64,000 nt of DNA from Chloroflexota bacterium (GCA_023475345.1 JAMCWD010000016.1:1-64000); one strand, 5' to 3'; positions 27,092 to 35,154 are shown, counted from the first letter of the stretch. The notes: a model not told the origin generated them from the sequence alone. Numbers and translations: made by a program.

Positions 27092-28162
27092 TTATTCGCC
27101 AGGCTGGCCGAGTTTCACTACAGGCGCTATGCGCCTTGGCTTGTCGGGGTTTGCTCCCCTTGCTATGGAAAGATAAAAGCTGAAAAGCTGGAAATGCGGC
27201 TGGATCAGTATCCCGCAGACAGGCTCCGCCAGTCCCGACTTCAATTCGAACACGTACTCCAGGTTATTCTTGTACCAGTTCGAAGCCGATTCCGTCAAAA
27301 CCATACAACGGCCTTTATACCCGACTATTTCTCGCACCACCTGTTCCTCGTACTGCTGGAACCCGGGGGCGGAGAATATCACCGTGAGAACGCGGCTCGT
27401 AACCGATGAAATAGGGCCGTGGCGGAATTCGAGAGTCTGGTAAGAATCGGCGGGTGCTCCGGCCATCTCGATCAATTTAAGAGCGGCGTCTTTTGCAAGA
27501 GAATAATACGGGCCTGCGCCCAGGCAGACGATTTGCTCCGGCCTCGATACTGTTATCATGCGGAGCCTGTCGTGAAATTCATCCAGGTCAAGCTCTCCGA
27601 AGAGCTTGAAAAGGTTTTCTTCCCACCCCGAATCTCCGCAGAGCCATGAGCATATAAGGGACCCCGCGACAAGGAAGCCGGTGAAGGATTTGAGCATTAT
27701 AACCCCTTCTTCTCCCGCCCCGGGATATACCAGTGAATAACCGGCATTTTTCTGAAGGCTGGAGCCGTCTGCGCCCGTTATGCCCGCGACCTTCATGCCG
27801 TACTTTTCTTTCAATTTATTCATGGCCAGGATTGTTTCAGACGTCTCTCCGCTCCTGGAAACGGCTACAACAATGGTATTTTCCGTGTCGAAGCTGAGGT
27901 TGTCCGCGTATAATATATCGGATGAGGGCAAAGCCGAAGCCTTGATTTTTCCCGGCTTGTTATTTAGAGCGCCTGCCAGGTAACTGCAGAGATGATACGA
28001 ACTGCCGCATCCTACGAAAAGGAGGCGCCGGACGTCCCTGCCTATGAAATCGAGAACTTCATCTTTTTTCTCTTTTGTTGAATTAAGGATTTCCTGCCAT
28101 AATTTAGGCTGTTCCTTGATTTCCGCAAGCGTTCTTGCACCCCTCTGTTGTAGCATTTTCAT
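27092..28162 (-). CDS. Double SIS-domain protein (GlmS isomerase-domain / AgaS-like)
   Basis: Two SIS (sugar isomerase) domains, the arrangement of the GlmS isomerase half, but without the glutaminase domain. LLFVGCGSSYHLCSYLAG and AVSRSGETSETILAMNKLKEKYG form the first phosphosugar site; LGAGPYYSLAKDAALKLIEMAG and EFRHGPISSV form the second. At 356 residues it matches AgaS/FrlB-type aminosugar-phosphate isomerases or deglycases. The absence of a glutaminase domain rules out de novo glucosamine-6-phosphate synthesis from glutamine. No transporter or aminosugar gene is adjacent, so the substrate cannot be named. It lies about 40 bases after the DUF366 gene in the same direction. Confidence 0.85.
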   Translation of the reverse strand: MKMLQQRGARTLAEIKEQPKLWQEILNSTKEKKDEVLDFIGRDVRRLLFVGCGSSYHLCSYLAGALNNKPGKIKASALPSSDILYADNLSFDTENTIVVAVSRSGETSETILAMNKLKEKYGMKVAGITGADGSSLQKNAGYSLVYPGAGEEGVIMLKSFTGFLVAGSLICSWLCGDSGWEENLFKLFGELDLDEFHDRLRMITVSRPEQIVCLGAGPYYSLAKDAALKLIEMAGAPADSYQTLEFRHGPISSVTSRVLTVIFSAPGFQQYEEQVVREIVGYKGRCMVLTESASNWYKNNLEYVFELKSGLAEPVCGILIQPHFQLFSFYLSIARGANPDKPRRIAPVVKLGQPGE

Positions 28163-28205
28163 TCCCCCCGTAAAAAATTTTTAACAACATCCCGATCCGG
28201 ACTTT

Positions 28206-28784
28206 TCAATCGACCGGGCGCACCTTACTACGGGCTTTCTTCATGGATTCGGACTCCCCTGCAAAATTATCGAGAATAAGCCCTGCCGCCTCGAACGGAT
28301 CTATGCCCAGATCGTTAAGGCTCACAGCAGGCACCGGCGTACCGTCGCTCCTGATATTTACGCCCGTATGCATCAGGCACGATACGGCGCTCTTCGTGGC
28401 TATGGACACGGTCAATTTTTTCAGGCCGCCGCTTTCGTCTTTTATAAAAAGATCGTCGCCTTTCCGCAGAATTTTTGCTTCGGGGTTCAATTCTTCGATG
28501 ACTTCTTTTATTATACAGATGAAAAGCCTCTGCCATGCTATGACCTTGGAAAGGTCGTCTTCGAAAAACTCGGCGATGAAATGGAGCATCTCATGGCTGA
28601 AAATGGACTTGTTGTCCAGGACATCGGCAAGGTCAACCATCGAATCTAACCTGACATCACAGCCGCCCATGAAGGCCACGGCCGCATCTCCCATGATGCC
28701 GGTATTTTTATAGATCCAGTGAGAAGCAAGCTGTGTCCCGTCATAAGTCAAAGGATGTTCGATGATATGCGTTTTCACCTTCAT
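28206..28784 (-). CDS. DUF366 family protein, translationally coupled to queC
   Basis: The protein matches the DUF366 family along its length: MKVKTHIIEHPLTYDGTQL, SHWIYKNTGIMGD, DVRLDSMVDLADV, HEMLHFIAEFF, a Leu-rich helix ending EVIEELNP, then KLTVSIATKSAVSCLMHTGVN and LNDLGIDPFEAA. The ATG at 28784 overlaps the queC stop as ATGA; a longer frame to 28862 would run deep into queC and lacks the family start. DUF366 has no established activity that I know. Tight coupling to queC suggests a role in preQ0/queuosine metabolism or in using its product. Length 192 residues. Confidence 0.85.
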   Translation of the reverse strand: MKVKTHIIEHPLTYDGTQLASHWIYKNTGIMGDAAVAFMGGCDVRLDSMVDLADVLDNKSIFSHEMLHFIAEFFEDDLSKVIAWQRLFICIIKEVIEELNPEAKILRKGDDLFIKDESGGLKKLTVSIATKSAVSCLMHTGVNIRSDGTPVPAVSLNDLGIDPFEAAGLILDNFAGESESMKKARSKVRPVD

Positions 28785-29482
28785 ACCGCTTCTCTCATGT
28801 TGAGGTCTCCCAGCCGGTGGCCGTGCCCTGCATTTTTCATGCCGCGGATAAGCCTCATGCACGATTCACACTGCCCGCACATTTTTTCTTCCCCCCGGTA
28901 ACATGACCATATCAAATCCAGCGGGACTCCCGATTTGACGGCCTCGTCGGCTATCCTGTCCTTATGCCAGTGGAGGGTGAAGCTGAAAAGCTCCGCCTTC
29001 CCCCATGTGGAAAGCTTGAAAAACTTATTGGCGGCCAGCATGAATTCGGGGGAGTTATCGGGGAAATGTTTGGCTTCCTCCAGGTTGCCGCCGAAAAGGA
29101 CCCTGCCCGCCCCCAGGCTTTCGGCAAAGCACGCCGCAATATTTATGAAAAGGCCGTTCCTGTTGGGCACCCAGACCGCCTGGGCCCGAGCCCTGCCGCC
29201 TTTATCCAGATCTTTAACTTCCGGGAGCGGCGCTTCATCGTCCGTAAGAGATACGGGGCTTAATTCCTTGAGCCAGGGCAGGTCTATGATTTTATGCGGG
29301 ACTTCATAATATGCCGCAAGCTTTTCCGCATGCTTAATCTCCTGCATTGCAGCCCGCTGGCCGTAATTCATGGTCAGGGCAAGCATGACCGAAAGCTCCT
29401 TTTTGGCCAGGGCCAGGTTCACCGCCGAATCAAGCCCCGCCGATAAAAGCAATACCGCCTTATTAGAGTTGCCGGCCATCAT
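28781..29482 (-). CDS. queC: 7-cyano-7-deazaguanine synthase
   Basis: QueC converts 7-carboxy-7-deazaguanine to preQ0 with ATP and ammonia. The N-terminal PP-loop is LLLSAGLDSAVNLALA, where Ala replaces the usual Gly of SGGxDS. Mid-protein are TMNYGQRA, VPNRNGLF and the invariant FGGN. Near the C-terminus four Cys (SCYRGEEKMCGQCESCMRL) bind zinc. At 233 residues it is full size. The supporting genes queE and folE2 are 21 kb away at 50560-52102; queD is not in the window. The ATG is one of two tandem Met codons behind a GGTGGATGATG context. Confidence 0.93.
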   Translation of the reverse strand: MMAGNSNKAVLLLSAGLDSAVNLALAKKELSVMLALTMNYGQRAAMQEIKHAEKLAAYYEVPHKIIDLPWLKELSPVSLTDDEAPLPEVKDLDKGGRARAQAVWVPNRNGLFINIAACFAESLGAGRVLFGGNLEEAKHFPDNSPEFMLAANKFFKLSTWGKAELFSFTLHWHKDRIADEAVKSGVPLDLIWSCYRGEEKMCGQCESCMRLIRGMKNAGHGHRLGDLNMREAV

Positions 29483-29640
29483 CCACCTCTAAAAAATTTA
29501 TAGCTACAATAAGGAGTCAGTTTAATTCTTCAACCTTAAGAGGCTTTCTCCTTGTACCTGACAACTCTTAAAAAAGGTTAAAGAATCCGGGGATAGAACA
29601 TTACGGTTGAATCTTTCGACAGGGCGGAACATCCAAAAAG

Positions 29641-30258
29641 ATGAAAGACAATTATTCCGGATATACGGACGAAGCGCTGGTGGAAATGGCCCGGCAGGAT
29701 ATTTACCATGCATTTGAAGAGCTTGTCAGGCGTTACCAGGCAAAGATTTACGGCCATTGCTACCGGATGCTCGGAAACAGGCAGGACGCTATGGACTGTC
29801 ACCAGGAAGCATTTTTAAGAGCATACAAGCACTTGAAAAATTTCAGGGGGGATTCCAGCTTTTCGGTGTGGCTTTACAAAATAGCGACGAACTTCTGCCT
29901 GATGCGCTTCAGGAAGCAAAAATCAAGGCCGAAAGAGTTGTACATCGAAGACCTCCTGCCCAAAAATTTATCCGAAAGCAACATCGCCGTCGAATTGCCG
30001 GACATCTCCGCCGAACCCGAACAACTCGCACTTGACGGCGAGCTTGTCGGCGTCATGGAAGATGCGATAAGGCGGCTGCCGGAGGACTACAGGGCGACTT
30101 TTATCCTGCGCGATATAGAAGGCTTCTCGACAAAAGAGTCCGCAAAAATATTGAAGATAACACAGGCCAATGTCAAAAGCAGGCTCCACAGGGCGCGGCT
30201 TTTCCTGCGCACGCTCATAGCTCCGTATCTGAAGGAGGCGTTCGTAACCAATGGATGA
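29641..30258 (+). CDS. ECF-type RNA polymerase sigma factor (RpoE-like)
   Basis: 205 residues with sigma region 2 (AFEELVRRYQAKIYGHCYRMLGNRQDAMDCHQEAFLRAY, here in two pieces, with the -10 contact SSFSVWLYKIATNFCLMRF) and region 4 (LPEDYRATFILRDIEGFSTKESAKILKITQANVKSRLHRAR), a helix-turn-helix that reads -35 elements. Its end overlaps the next gene by 8 bases, and that gene encodes a Cys-rich candidate anti-sigma factor. No ribosome site is obvious before the ATG. The stimulus is unknown, but the Cys-rich partner could suggest redox or metal sensing. Confidence 0.92.
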   Translation: MKDNYSGYTDEALVEMARQDIYHAFEELVRRYQAKIYGHCYRMLGNRQDAMDCHQEAFLRAYKHLKNFRGDSSFSVWLYKIATNFCLMRFRKQKSRPKELYIEDLLPKNLSESNIAVELPDISAEPEQLALDGELVGVMEDAIRRLPEDYRATFILRDIEGFSTKESAKILKITQANVKSRLHRARLFLRTLIAPYLKEAFVTNG

Positions 30259-30520
30259 AAAAAAATGCTGCTGCAGGTGCGTTTATCACTTCTCCGCTTA
30301 TTTCGACGGCGAGATGAAAACCGGCGCCTCTACAATGTTCGAATGCCGCCTTGAAGGCTGCCCCCGGTGCCGGAACCTGTTTTCATCCTTCGCCCTGACA
30401 ATAAAACTTTACAAGAAAATCCCCTGCGCATCACTCCCGTGCGAGGCTCAGAAAATATTGTGCGACAAACTTTCCGTACACTGCCGTGAAAAGGAAAAGG
30501 GGAAATCCGAAAACAAATAA
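30251..30520 (+). CDS. Putative zinc-finger anti-sigma factor, soluble and Cys-rich
   Basis: 89 residues resembling the anti-sigma zinc finger: His (YHFSAYFDGEM) then CPRC at the usual distance, plus an extra cluster CCCRC at the very N-terminus and five more Cys. There is no membrane helix, so it would act in the cytoplasm. In the ZAS family, His-x3-Cys-x2-Cys binds zinc and release of the sigma factor can follow thiol oxidation. The start overlaps the sigma stop (ATGGATGA) and uses an AAGGAGG site about 12 bases upstream. The pairing is inferred from overlap and motif. Confidence 0.72.
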   Translation: MDEKKCCCRCVYHFSAYFDGEMKTGASTMFECRLEGCPRCRNLFSSFALTIKLYKKIPCASLPCEAQKILCDKLSVHCREKEKGKSENK

Positions 30521-30596
30521 CGGCCTGATAAATTTTTTGCTGAAACTTTTCCCTAACGGAAACATCAATATATTCAAATCATGATAAATGCCTTGA

Positions 30597-30689
30597 GGGG
30601 GTAAGGTCTTGAATCTTGAGCTTGCCGGAAACCCGGGTGTTTATAAGGTAAAAGTATATTCAAGGTACAAGATTCAAGCCCTGACCCCC
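30597..30689. repeat. Short inverted-repeat element, possible MITE or REP
   Basis: The left arm starts GGGGGTAAGGTCTTGAATC (30597-30615) and the right arm, read on the minus strand, starts GGGGGTCAGGGCTTGAATC (30689-30671); about 20 of 22 positions agree. The loop is around 45 bases. An exact 10-base direct repeat, TGATAAATGC, lies just outside at 30582-30591 and 30701-30710. The GGGGTCAGG...CTTGAATCTTG phrase resembles sequences found near REP-associated tyrosine transposases; no transposase is present here. Confidence 0.55.
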
Positions 30690-30736
30690 GAAACCCCGGG
30701 TGATAAATGCGTTATTACATTTCAAGGAGTAAAATT

Positions 30737-30904
30737 ATGCTGCTGAAAATTTTATTGGGCGTTTTAATCGGCGGCGGACTGGGGTTCGCATTGAACAGGA
30801 TCTCCCTCATGTCGGGAGGGGGAAGCTGTCCCATAACATGCAACCCTTATGTCAGCGTCATTTTCGGGATCGCTGTCGGGGTGCTGTTCGCAATAGGCAG
30901 GTAG
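30737..30904 (+). CDS. Small membrane protein, DUF6132-like
   Basis: A 55-residue protein with a glycine-rich first helix (LLKILLGVLIGGGLGFALN), a loop with two Cys (GSCPITCNP) and a second helix (YVSVIFGIAVGVLFAIGR). This resembles the short YtxH/DUF6132-type proteins. The ATG at 30737 follows AAGGAGTAAAATT with good spacing, whereas an upstream in-frame ATG at 30707 lacks one. The function is unknown. The following 56-codon zinc-protein gene begins 4 bases after its stop, so the two probably form one unit. Confidence 0.7.
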   Translation: MLLKILLGVLIGGGLGFALNRISLMSGGGSCPITCNPYVSVIFGIAVGVLFAIGR

Positions 30905-30907
30905 ATT

Positions 30908-31078
30908 GTGGAAGAGGAGAAGCGTTGTATCAACCATCCTGAAAACCTGGCCGAATATTACTGCGCGGAAGACCAGGTCTGGCTGTGCGATGAATGCGTG
31001 TCCTGCAGGCATCCCGGCGTTTATTGTAAATACAGGACGAAGTGTATTGTCTGCGAGGAAATGAAAAACGGCGATTGA
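30908..31078 (+). CDS. 56-residue Cys/His-rich (B-box-like) small protein
   Basis: A GTG-initiated frame 4 bases after the small membrane protein gene. Reading it gives CINHPENLAEYYCAEDQ, WLCDECVSCRHP and CKYRTKCIVCEEM: eight Cys and two His at spacings like a B-box or treble-clef zinc finger (C-x2-H-x8-C, C-x2-C). The in-gene AGAGGAG is too late to be its ribosome site, so coupling to the upstream gene is likely. I recognise the fold class but not a specific family. Confidence 0.6.
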   Translation: MEEEKRCINHPENLAEYYCAEDQVWLCDECVSCRHPGVYCKYRTKCIVCEEMKNGD

Positions 31079-31134
31079 GACACCGAAGAGCGTCCCCAAT
31101 GGTTTTTTATTCTAAATAAAAATACTTATTTTAT

Positions 31135-31163
31135 TTGCTATTGCCGATTCCTTTGGATATAAT
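31135..31163 (+). promoter_or_regulatory. Sigma70-type promoter of the nuclease-like gene
   Basis: TTGCTA (31135-31140), 17 bases, then a perfect TATAAT (31158-31163). It lies 38 bases before the ATG at 31202, within a sharp drop in GC content that marks the start of the AT-rich island. Confidence 0.6.
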
Positions 31164-31201
31164 TTATAAGGAATTCAGCGGATAAATAAGGAACGAACAA
31201 A

Positions 31202-32578
31202 ATGTTAGCATTGCAAGATATTATAAATTTGTTAGATAGAAAATTTGATTTTTTAATGGCCTCTAAACAAGAAGATTTTATGCTCGATTTAGCCAATTTC
31301 ATAGAATTTCTTCTTGAACATGACCAGATAAAAGATTTTACTATGAAGATATACTATAAATTTACTGAGGAACAGAAAAAATATGAAGAGATACAAGAAA
31401 AAGAGAAAAATCAAATAATAACTCTTGCCGACAAAATAAGAAAGAAATATCCAGAGATTGATGACAGTGATAAACAATATCCTGGACATCCCACATTAGA
31501 TTATATGCGTTCATTTGCTGCGTTCGATGACATAGTTAATAAGAAAAGGGTAAAGAGTTTTCCTGTCGAGCCGGACATGATGGATGATGATAGCGATCCA
31601 CACGAATTGTTGTGTATTATTTGTGCAAAGATTGAAAATTATGAAGAAAAAGATAAGAATGGTGAGAAAATCAGAACAATGGACGAGGACATAATACTTG
31701 AATATTTTCACCTTAATGATGAAAGAACATATAATTTTAGAGAATGGTTAAATTCATGCCGTGTATCCGCAGGAAATGCATTAGTGGCTCTTTATGAGAC
31801 TGTATCTAAGATTAATCCCGAACCAAAGAAATATAAATCACTTCAAGATAGAGACATACAACTCAATTCCTTTGAGGAGAAGAAAAGTATCCATTTTGAC
31901 AGTTGGATCGAAGGTGCCGCTTATGGGGTTGATTCCGACAATTTAATCTTTAAATCCCGGGGACCCAATTCTGATAATACTTTTGAAAAGTTAAGATATA
32001 GAACTAAACGAATATACGATGCGGTAAGGGAAGAAATAGGCTCACAACTTTTGCATAAGCAAATATTGAACAACTATAAGACGAGAAGCATTTGGTACAA
32101 CTTCGAGGAACTTTGGAATCTAGTAACGGACAGCAAGGGAAAGTTTACCAATAAGAGAGAGCAATCATTGACACTTAATTTGGCGAAATTTCTGTTTGAT
32201 AACGGAGTACCGGTTATTTACAGACTGAAAGCAGGTCAGCACGAAATGGATATGGTTGACCCGAGTGCCAAAAGCCCGCTTCTCATAGAAGTGAAAGTTT
32301 ATAAAGACAGTTCTTCTAAAAAAGAGATAATAGCGGGCGTTGCCCAATTGCATTCTTATCTGAATAATTTATCGGCTACAAGAGACATAAACGAAGGTTA
32401 TTACGTTGTTTACAGGCTGGGAGGCCCTATATACGATCTTCCAGAAAAAATCGTTACCAATCAATTTACTATCTACACAATTTTAATTGATCTGGGAAAA
32501 AGCCAAGAAAGTGGTAGCAAGCAGAAGAAGCCCATAATTATTTCAGAAAACGAAATTATAGAAGGATTTAAAAATTAA
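31202..32578 (+). CDS. AT-rich orphan with C-terminal PD-(D/E)XK nuclease-like domain
   Basis: 458 residues, much more AT-rich and Lys/Ile/Asn-rich than its neighbours. The N-terminal two thirds are charged and helical with no recognised domain. Around residues 340-365 is GQHEMDMVDPSAKSPLLIEVKVY, which fits the PD-(D/E)XK core: an acidic pair, then a hydrophobic strand ending E-V-K. SLTLNLAKFLFDNG before it could supply the first helix. Such domains occur in restriction and anti-phage enzymes and in DNA repair. The gene stands alone between chromosomal genes with its own promoter. Nuclease activity is an inference from the motif. Confidence 0.65.
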   Translation: MLALQDIINLLDRKFDFLMASKQEDFMLDLANFIEFLLEHDQIKDFTMKIYYKFTEEQKKYEEIQEKEKNQIITLADKIRKKYPEIDDSDKQYPGHPTLDYMRSFAAFDDIVNKKRVKSFPVEPDMMDDDSDPHELLCIICAKIENYEEKDKNGEKIRTMDEDIILEYFHLNDERTYNFREWLNSCRVSAGNALVALYETVSKINPEPKKYKSLQDRDIQLNSFEEKKSIHFDSWIEGAAYGVDSDNLIFKSRGPNSDNTFEKLRYRTKRIYDAVREEIGSQLLHKQILNNYKTRSIWYNFEELWNLVTDSKGKFTNKREQSLTLNLAKFLFDNGVPVIYRLKAGQHEMDMVDPSAKSPLLIEVKVYKDSSSKKEIIAGVAQLHSYLNNLSATRDINEGYYVVYRLGGPIYDLPEKIVTNQFTIYTILIDLGKSQESGSKQKKPIIISENEIIEGFKN

Positions 32579-32665
32579 CTTGAATTAATTACCTGATCAA
32601 TTCAGTTCATACGGCAACCGGCTACCCCGCTTCTACTCCGCCGGGCATGCCGCTCACAGCCTCAT

Positions 32666-34603
32666 CTAATTATCGTCGCCGATTTTGAGCCTGTTTTCCG
32701 AGACCTTAATAATTTCCTTGAGCATGTCGGAATAACCGATCCCTGCATAATCCGCCATCTTTGCCAGGTGGCCGTCCCAGCACCAGCCGGGGTTGGGGTT
32801 CACTTCAAGCAGTTTCGGACTGCCTTCGGAATCCAGGCGCCAGTCGAAACGGGCATAATCGCGGCACTCCAGCCTGTTGAAAAGCTGGACACACCACTCG
32901 ATAAGCTTTTTCTCCGTTTCTTCATCAAGCTCGGCCTTTATGCTTTTAATCCTGGCGTACGGTGACTCCGGCAGCCACTTGGCCTCAAACCCGCAAATCC
33001 TGGGAAGCACCGGCGGGAGATCGGAATAATCTTCTTCAAGTATCGGGAGCACCATGTAAGATTCCGGAGGGTTCCCGATAATCCCGATGCTGAGATCCTT
33101 GCCGGTGAGAAACTCTTCCAGTATAAGCGGCTTGTCGTAGCCGAAATTCTCTCTTATCTCGGAAATAGCCAGGGTAAGATCCTCAAGGTTGCTCGTAACG
33201 CTGTTGACCGTAATCCCGAAACCGCCGTCCCCGAAATTCGGCTTGACGATGACCGGGAACGGGCAGTTCATCTCGAATGTGGAGTCCCCGGGCTTGATGA
33301 ATATGGCCTGCGGGACGGGGATGTCCATCTCTCCTGCAATGCCCCTTACGAGAGATTTGTCGTAACAGAGCGCCAGCGACTGGGGCGTCGCACCAGTATA
33401 AGGTATTTCGAGCATTTCAAGTAGTGTAGGGATAAAAAGCTCTTTCCTGCTGTCATTGTTGAAGCCTTCATCTGCAAGGTTGAGCACCATGTGAACCTTT
33501 CCCTTCAGCTTAATAAGCTCCTGATGCAGGGTATCGTGACTTGAAAGATAACTGAAGGAGAAGCCGTTCACATCCCTCAACGCGGATTTCAGCCTGTCTA
33601 TCGTATAAAAATCATCATCGTCAAAAACGCAACTAGGCTTTGACGGGTCGGGCTTCGACGGGTCGCCTGTAATGACGACAATATTCTTTAATGCTTCTTT
33701 AGACCTTTTCCTGACAGGCGCCCAGTCTTTACGGACCTGGGACGTAAATATAAGCCGCTGCGCCATCATCCCCAGGTCCTGGTTCCGCTTGGAATCGGCA
33801 GAGATGCTGTCATGAACCTGTATCTCGCTGAAGCCCGCTTCTTTAAGAAGCTCGCTCAGGCTCTCCCTGGAATAAAGCCTCTCGGCATAAAACTGGTCAA
33901 CTATAACTCCCTTGTTTATGTGCGTTACGACTTCGCGCGAAATCAAACGCTGCCTGTCCGCCGAAAGAGACCGCTCCCGGCACACGAACAGGTTCTTGTT
34001 AATCCATTCCCATGAGCGCGGTTGAAAGCTCCGCCTCATGTAATCGCCGTCGGTAACATCTATCAACAGCTTCCCCCACGGCTTCAAAACCCTGAAGATC
34101 TCTTTCAGCACGGTTAGGTCGTCCTGGAGTGTATCGAAGTAGCCGAAGCTGTTTCCCAGGGACATCACGACATCGAAACTGTCGGAAGGATACGGTATCT
34201 TCCTTGCATCCCCTTCCTTGAACTTTACTGAAAGACTCTCTTTTCTGGCGCGGACCTTGGCCCTCTGGATAAGATAGTGGGAACGATCCAGACCTTCCAC
34301 ACTTTTGAACCCCCGCCTCGCCAGCTCCAGGGAGTGGCGTCCCTGGCCGCAGCAGAGATCCATAACTTTTGTTTCGGGAGTGAATTGTATGCACTTGTCG
34401 AACATATCGATTTCGGCGCGGGTGATGTTGTCGTCTTCCACCACGTCCCCGTCGGTCTTGAGGTAAGTGGAATTGAATATGTGTCTCCACCAGTCGGGAT
34501 GAACGTGTTCTTCAAGATTTGCTACGAACCCGAGGGGTTTCGGCTTGGAACCGTTTTGTTTCTTGGGTCTCGGAGGTTTCTCTTTGACAGCTTCTCGGCT
34601 CAC
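32666..34603 (-). CDS. Fusion of SAM-dependent methyltransferase and D-Ala-D-Ala ligase-like ATP-grasp
   Basis: The N-terminal half is a class I methyltransferase (VMDLCCGQGRHSLELARRG at about residues 80-98, FDVVMSLGNSFGYFDT). The C-terminal ~300 residues are an ATP-grasp ligase of the Ddl type: VLNLADEGFNNDSR, GIPYTGATP-like IPYTGATPQSLALCYDK, FPVIVKPNFGDGGFGI, PLILEEFLTGKDLSIGII and RDYARFDWRLDSEGSPKLLEVNPNPG with the metal ligands. The GTG at 34603 lies behind AGGAGGG with 10-base spacing. A longer frame to 34699 would run through the -35 and -10 boxes of the promoter below. A ligase that joins an amino acid or peptide, with methylation, is implied. The product is unknown. Confidence 0.85.
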   Translation of the reverse strand: MSREAVKEKPPRPKKQNGSKPKPLGFVANLEEHVHPDWWRHIFNSTYLKTDGDVVEDDNITRAEIDMFDKCIQFTPETKVMDLCCGQGRHSLELARRGFKSVEGLDRSHYLIQRAKVRARKESLSVKFKEGDARKIPYPSDSFDVVMSLGNSFGYFDTLQDDLTVLKEIFRVLKPWGKLLIDVTDGDYMRRSFQPRSWEWINKNLFVCRERSLSADRQRLISREVVTHINKGVIVDQFYAERLYSRESLSELLKEAGFSEIQVHDSISADSKRNQDLGMMAQRLIFTSQVRKDWAPVRKRSKEALKNIVVITGDPSKPDPSKPSCVFDDDDFYTIDRLKSALRDVNGFSFSYLSSHDTLHQELIKLKGKVHMVLNLADEGFNNDSRKELFIPTLLEMLEIPYTGATPQSLALCYDKSLVRGIAGEMDIPVPQAIFIKPGDSTFEMNCPFPVIVKPNFGDGGFGITVNSVTSNLEDLTLAISEIRENFGYDKPLILEEFLTGKDLSIGIIGNPPESYMVLPILEEDYSDLPPVLPRICGFEAKWLPESPYARIKSIKAELDEETEKKLIEWCVQLFNRLECRDYARFDWRLDSEGSPKLLEVNPNPGWCWDGHLAKMADYAGIGYSDMLKEIIKVSENRLKIGDDN

Positions 34604-34666
34604 TTTTTTTCTCCCTCCTGCTTCGCTATCTACGGGGGAATTCCGGCTGCCTGTTTTTGATGAATG

Positions 34667-34696
34667 ATTATATGCACACTTGATCTCCAATGTCAA
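34667..34696 (-). promoter_or_regulatory. Near-consensus sigma70 promoter
   Basis: On the minus strand, a perfect TTGACA (34691-34696) and a perfect TATAAT (34667-34672) are 18 bases apart. It drives the methyltransferase/ATP-grasp fusion gene and fixes the start of that gene at the GTG 63 bases downstream, not in the promoter itself. It is the best-matching promoter I found in the window. Confidence 0.82.
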
Positions 34697-34800
34697 CAAT
34701 TTATAGACTTAATTTTCGGGTTTTGGGGCAAAATCTTAAAAAATAATTTCGGAGGCCGCCGGACCCCCGAAAAAAAATCCCGCCCGCTATACCTGGTATC

Positions 34801-35154
34801 CTATATTTTACCCTTACCGTCGCAATAATAGCATCTCCCCGTGCCGTTACAAATAGAGCACGGGTTATCGTCCAGATTCCTGCCCGAGCCTCCGCAGACA
34901 TGGCATTTCTTCGACCCGCCGCAGGAAGGGCAGGTGGATAACCTTTCCGGGCTGCCCGTATCGCCCAGCAAAGTCTCGCAGTCATCACAATTACAGCACT
35001 GATGATCATGGACATGTGTTTCTACAACCGCCGTCCGGGACGGCCGGTCGGGCGTATTTAAGATCCTCGCTTGAAGCATCCCTGCAGAAATTAGCAGCAT
35101 GAAGAAAACGATTGCCGTCATTTTTAAGATCATTCCCGATTTTATGTGTTTCAT
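34801..35154 (-). CDS. Exported protein with DnaJ-type CxxCxGxG zinc-finger repeats
   Basis: 117 residues from the ATG at 35154, which follows GGGGAGGTTATT; an upstream in-frame start lacks a ribosome site. A signal peptide (LKMTAIVFFMLLISAGMLQA) precedes HVHDHQCCNCDDC, then CPSCGGSKKCHVCGGSGR and CSICNGTGRCYYCDGKGK. These are four CxxC pairs with the CxxCxGxG pattern of the DnaJ central domain, here without a J domain. It presumably binds zinc outside the cytoplasm. The function is unknown. It lies about 100 bases before the promoter of the fusion gene and is transcribed toward it. Confidence 0.7.
   Translation of the reverse strand: MKHIKSGMILKMTAIVFFMLLISAGMLQARILNTPDRPSRTAVVETHVHDHQCCNCDDCETLLGDTGSPERLSTCPSCGGSKKCHVCGGSGRNLDDNPCSICNGTGRCYYCDGKGKI

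Noticed and set aside
27092..28162. GlmS glucosamine-6-phosphate synthase
   Set aside because: The protein lacks the N-terminal glutaminase domain with catalytic Cys. It is a double SIS protein only.
34604..34699. N-terminal extension of the methyltransferase/ATP-grasp fusion from a TTG at 34699
   Set aside because: The extension would overlap a near-consensus promoter (TTGACA and TATAAT), and a strong AGGAGGG site directs translation to the GTG at 34603.
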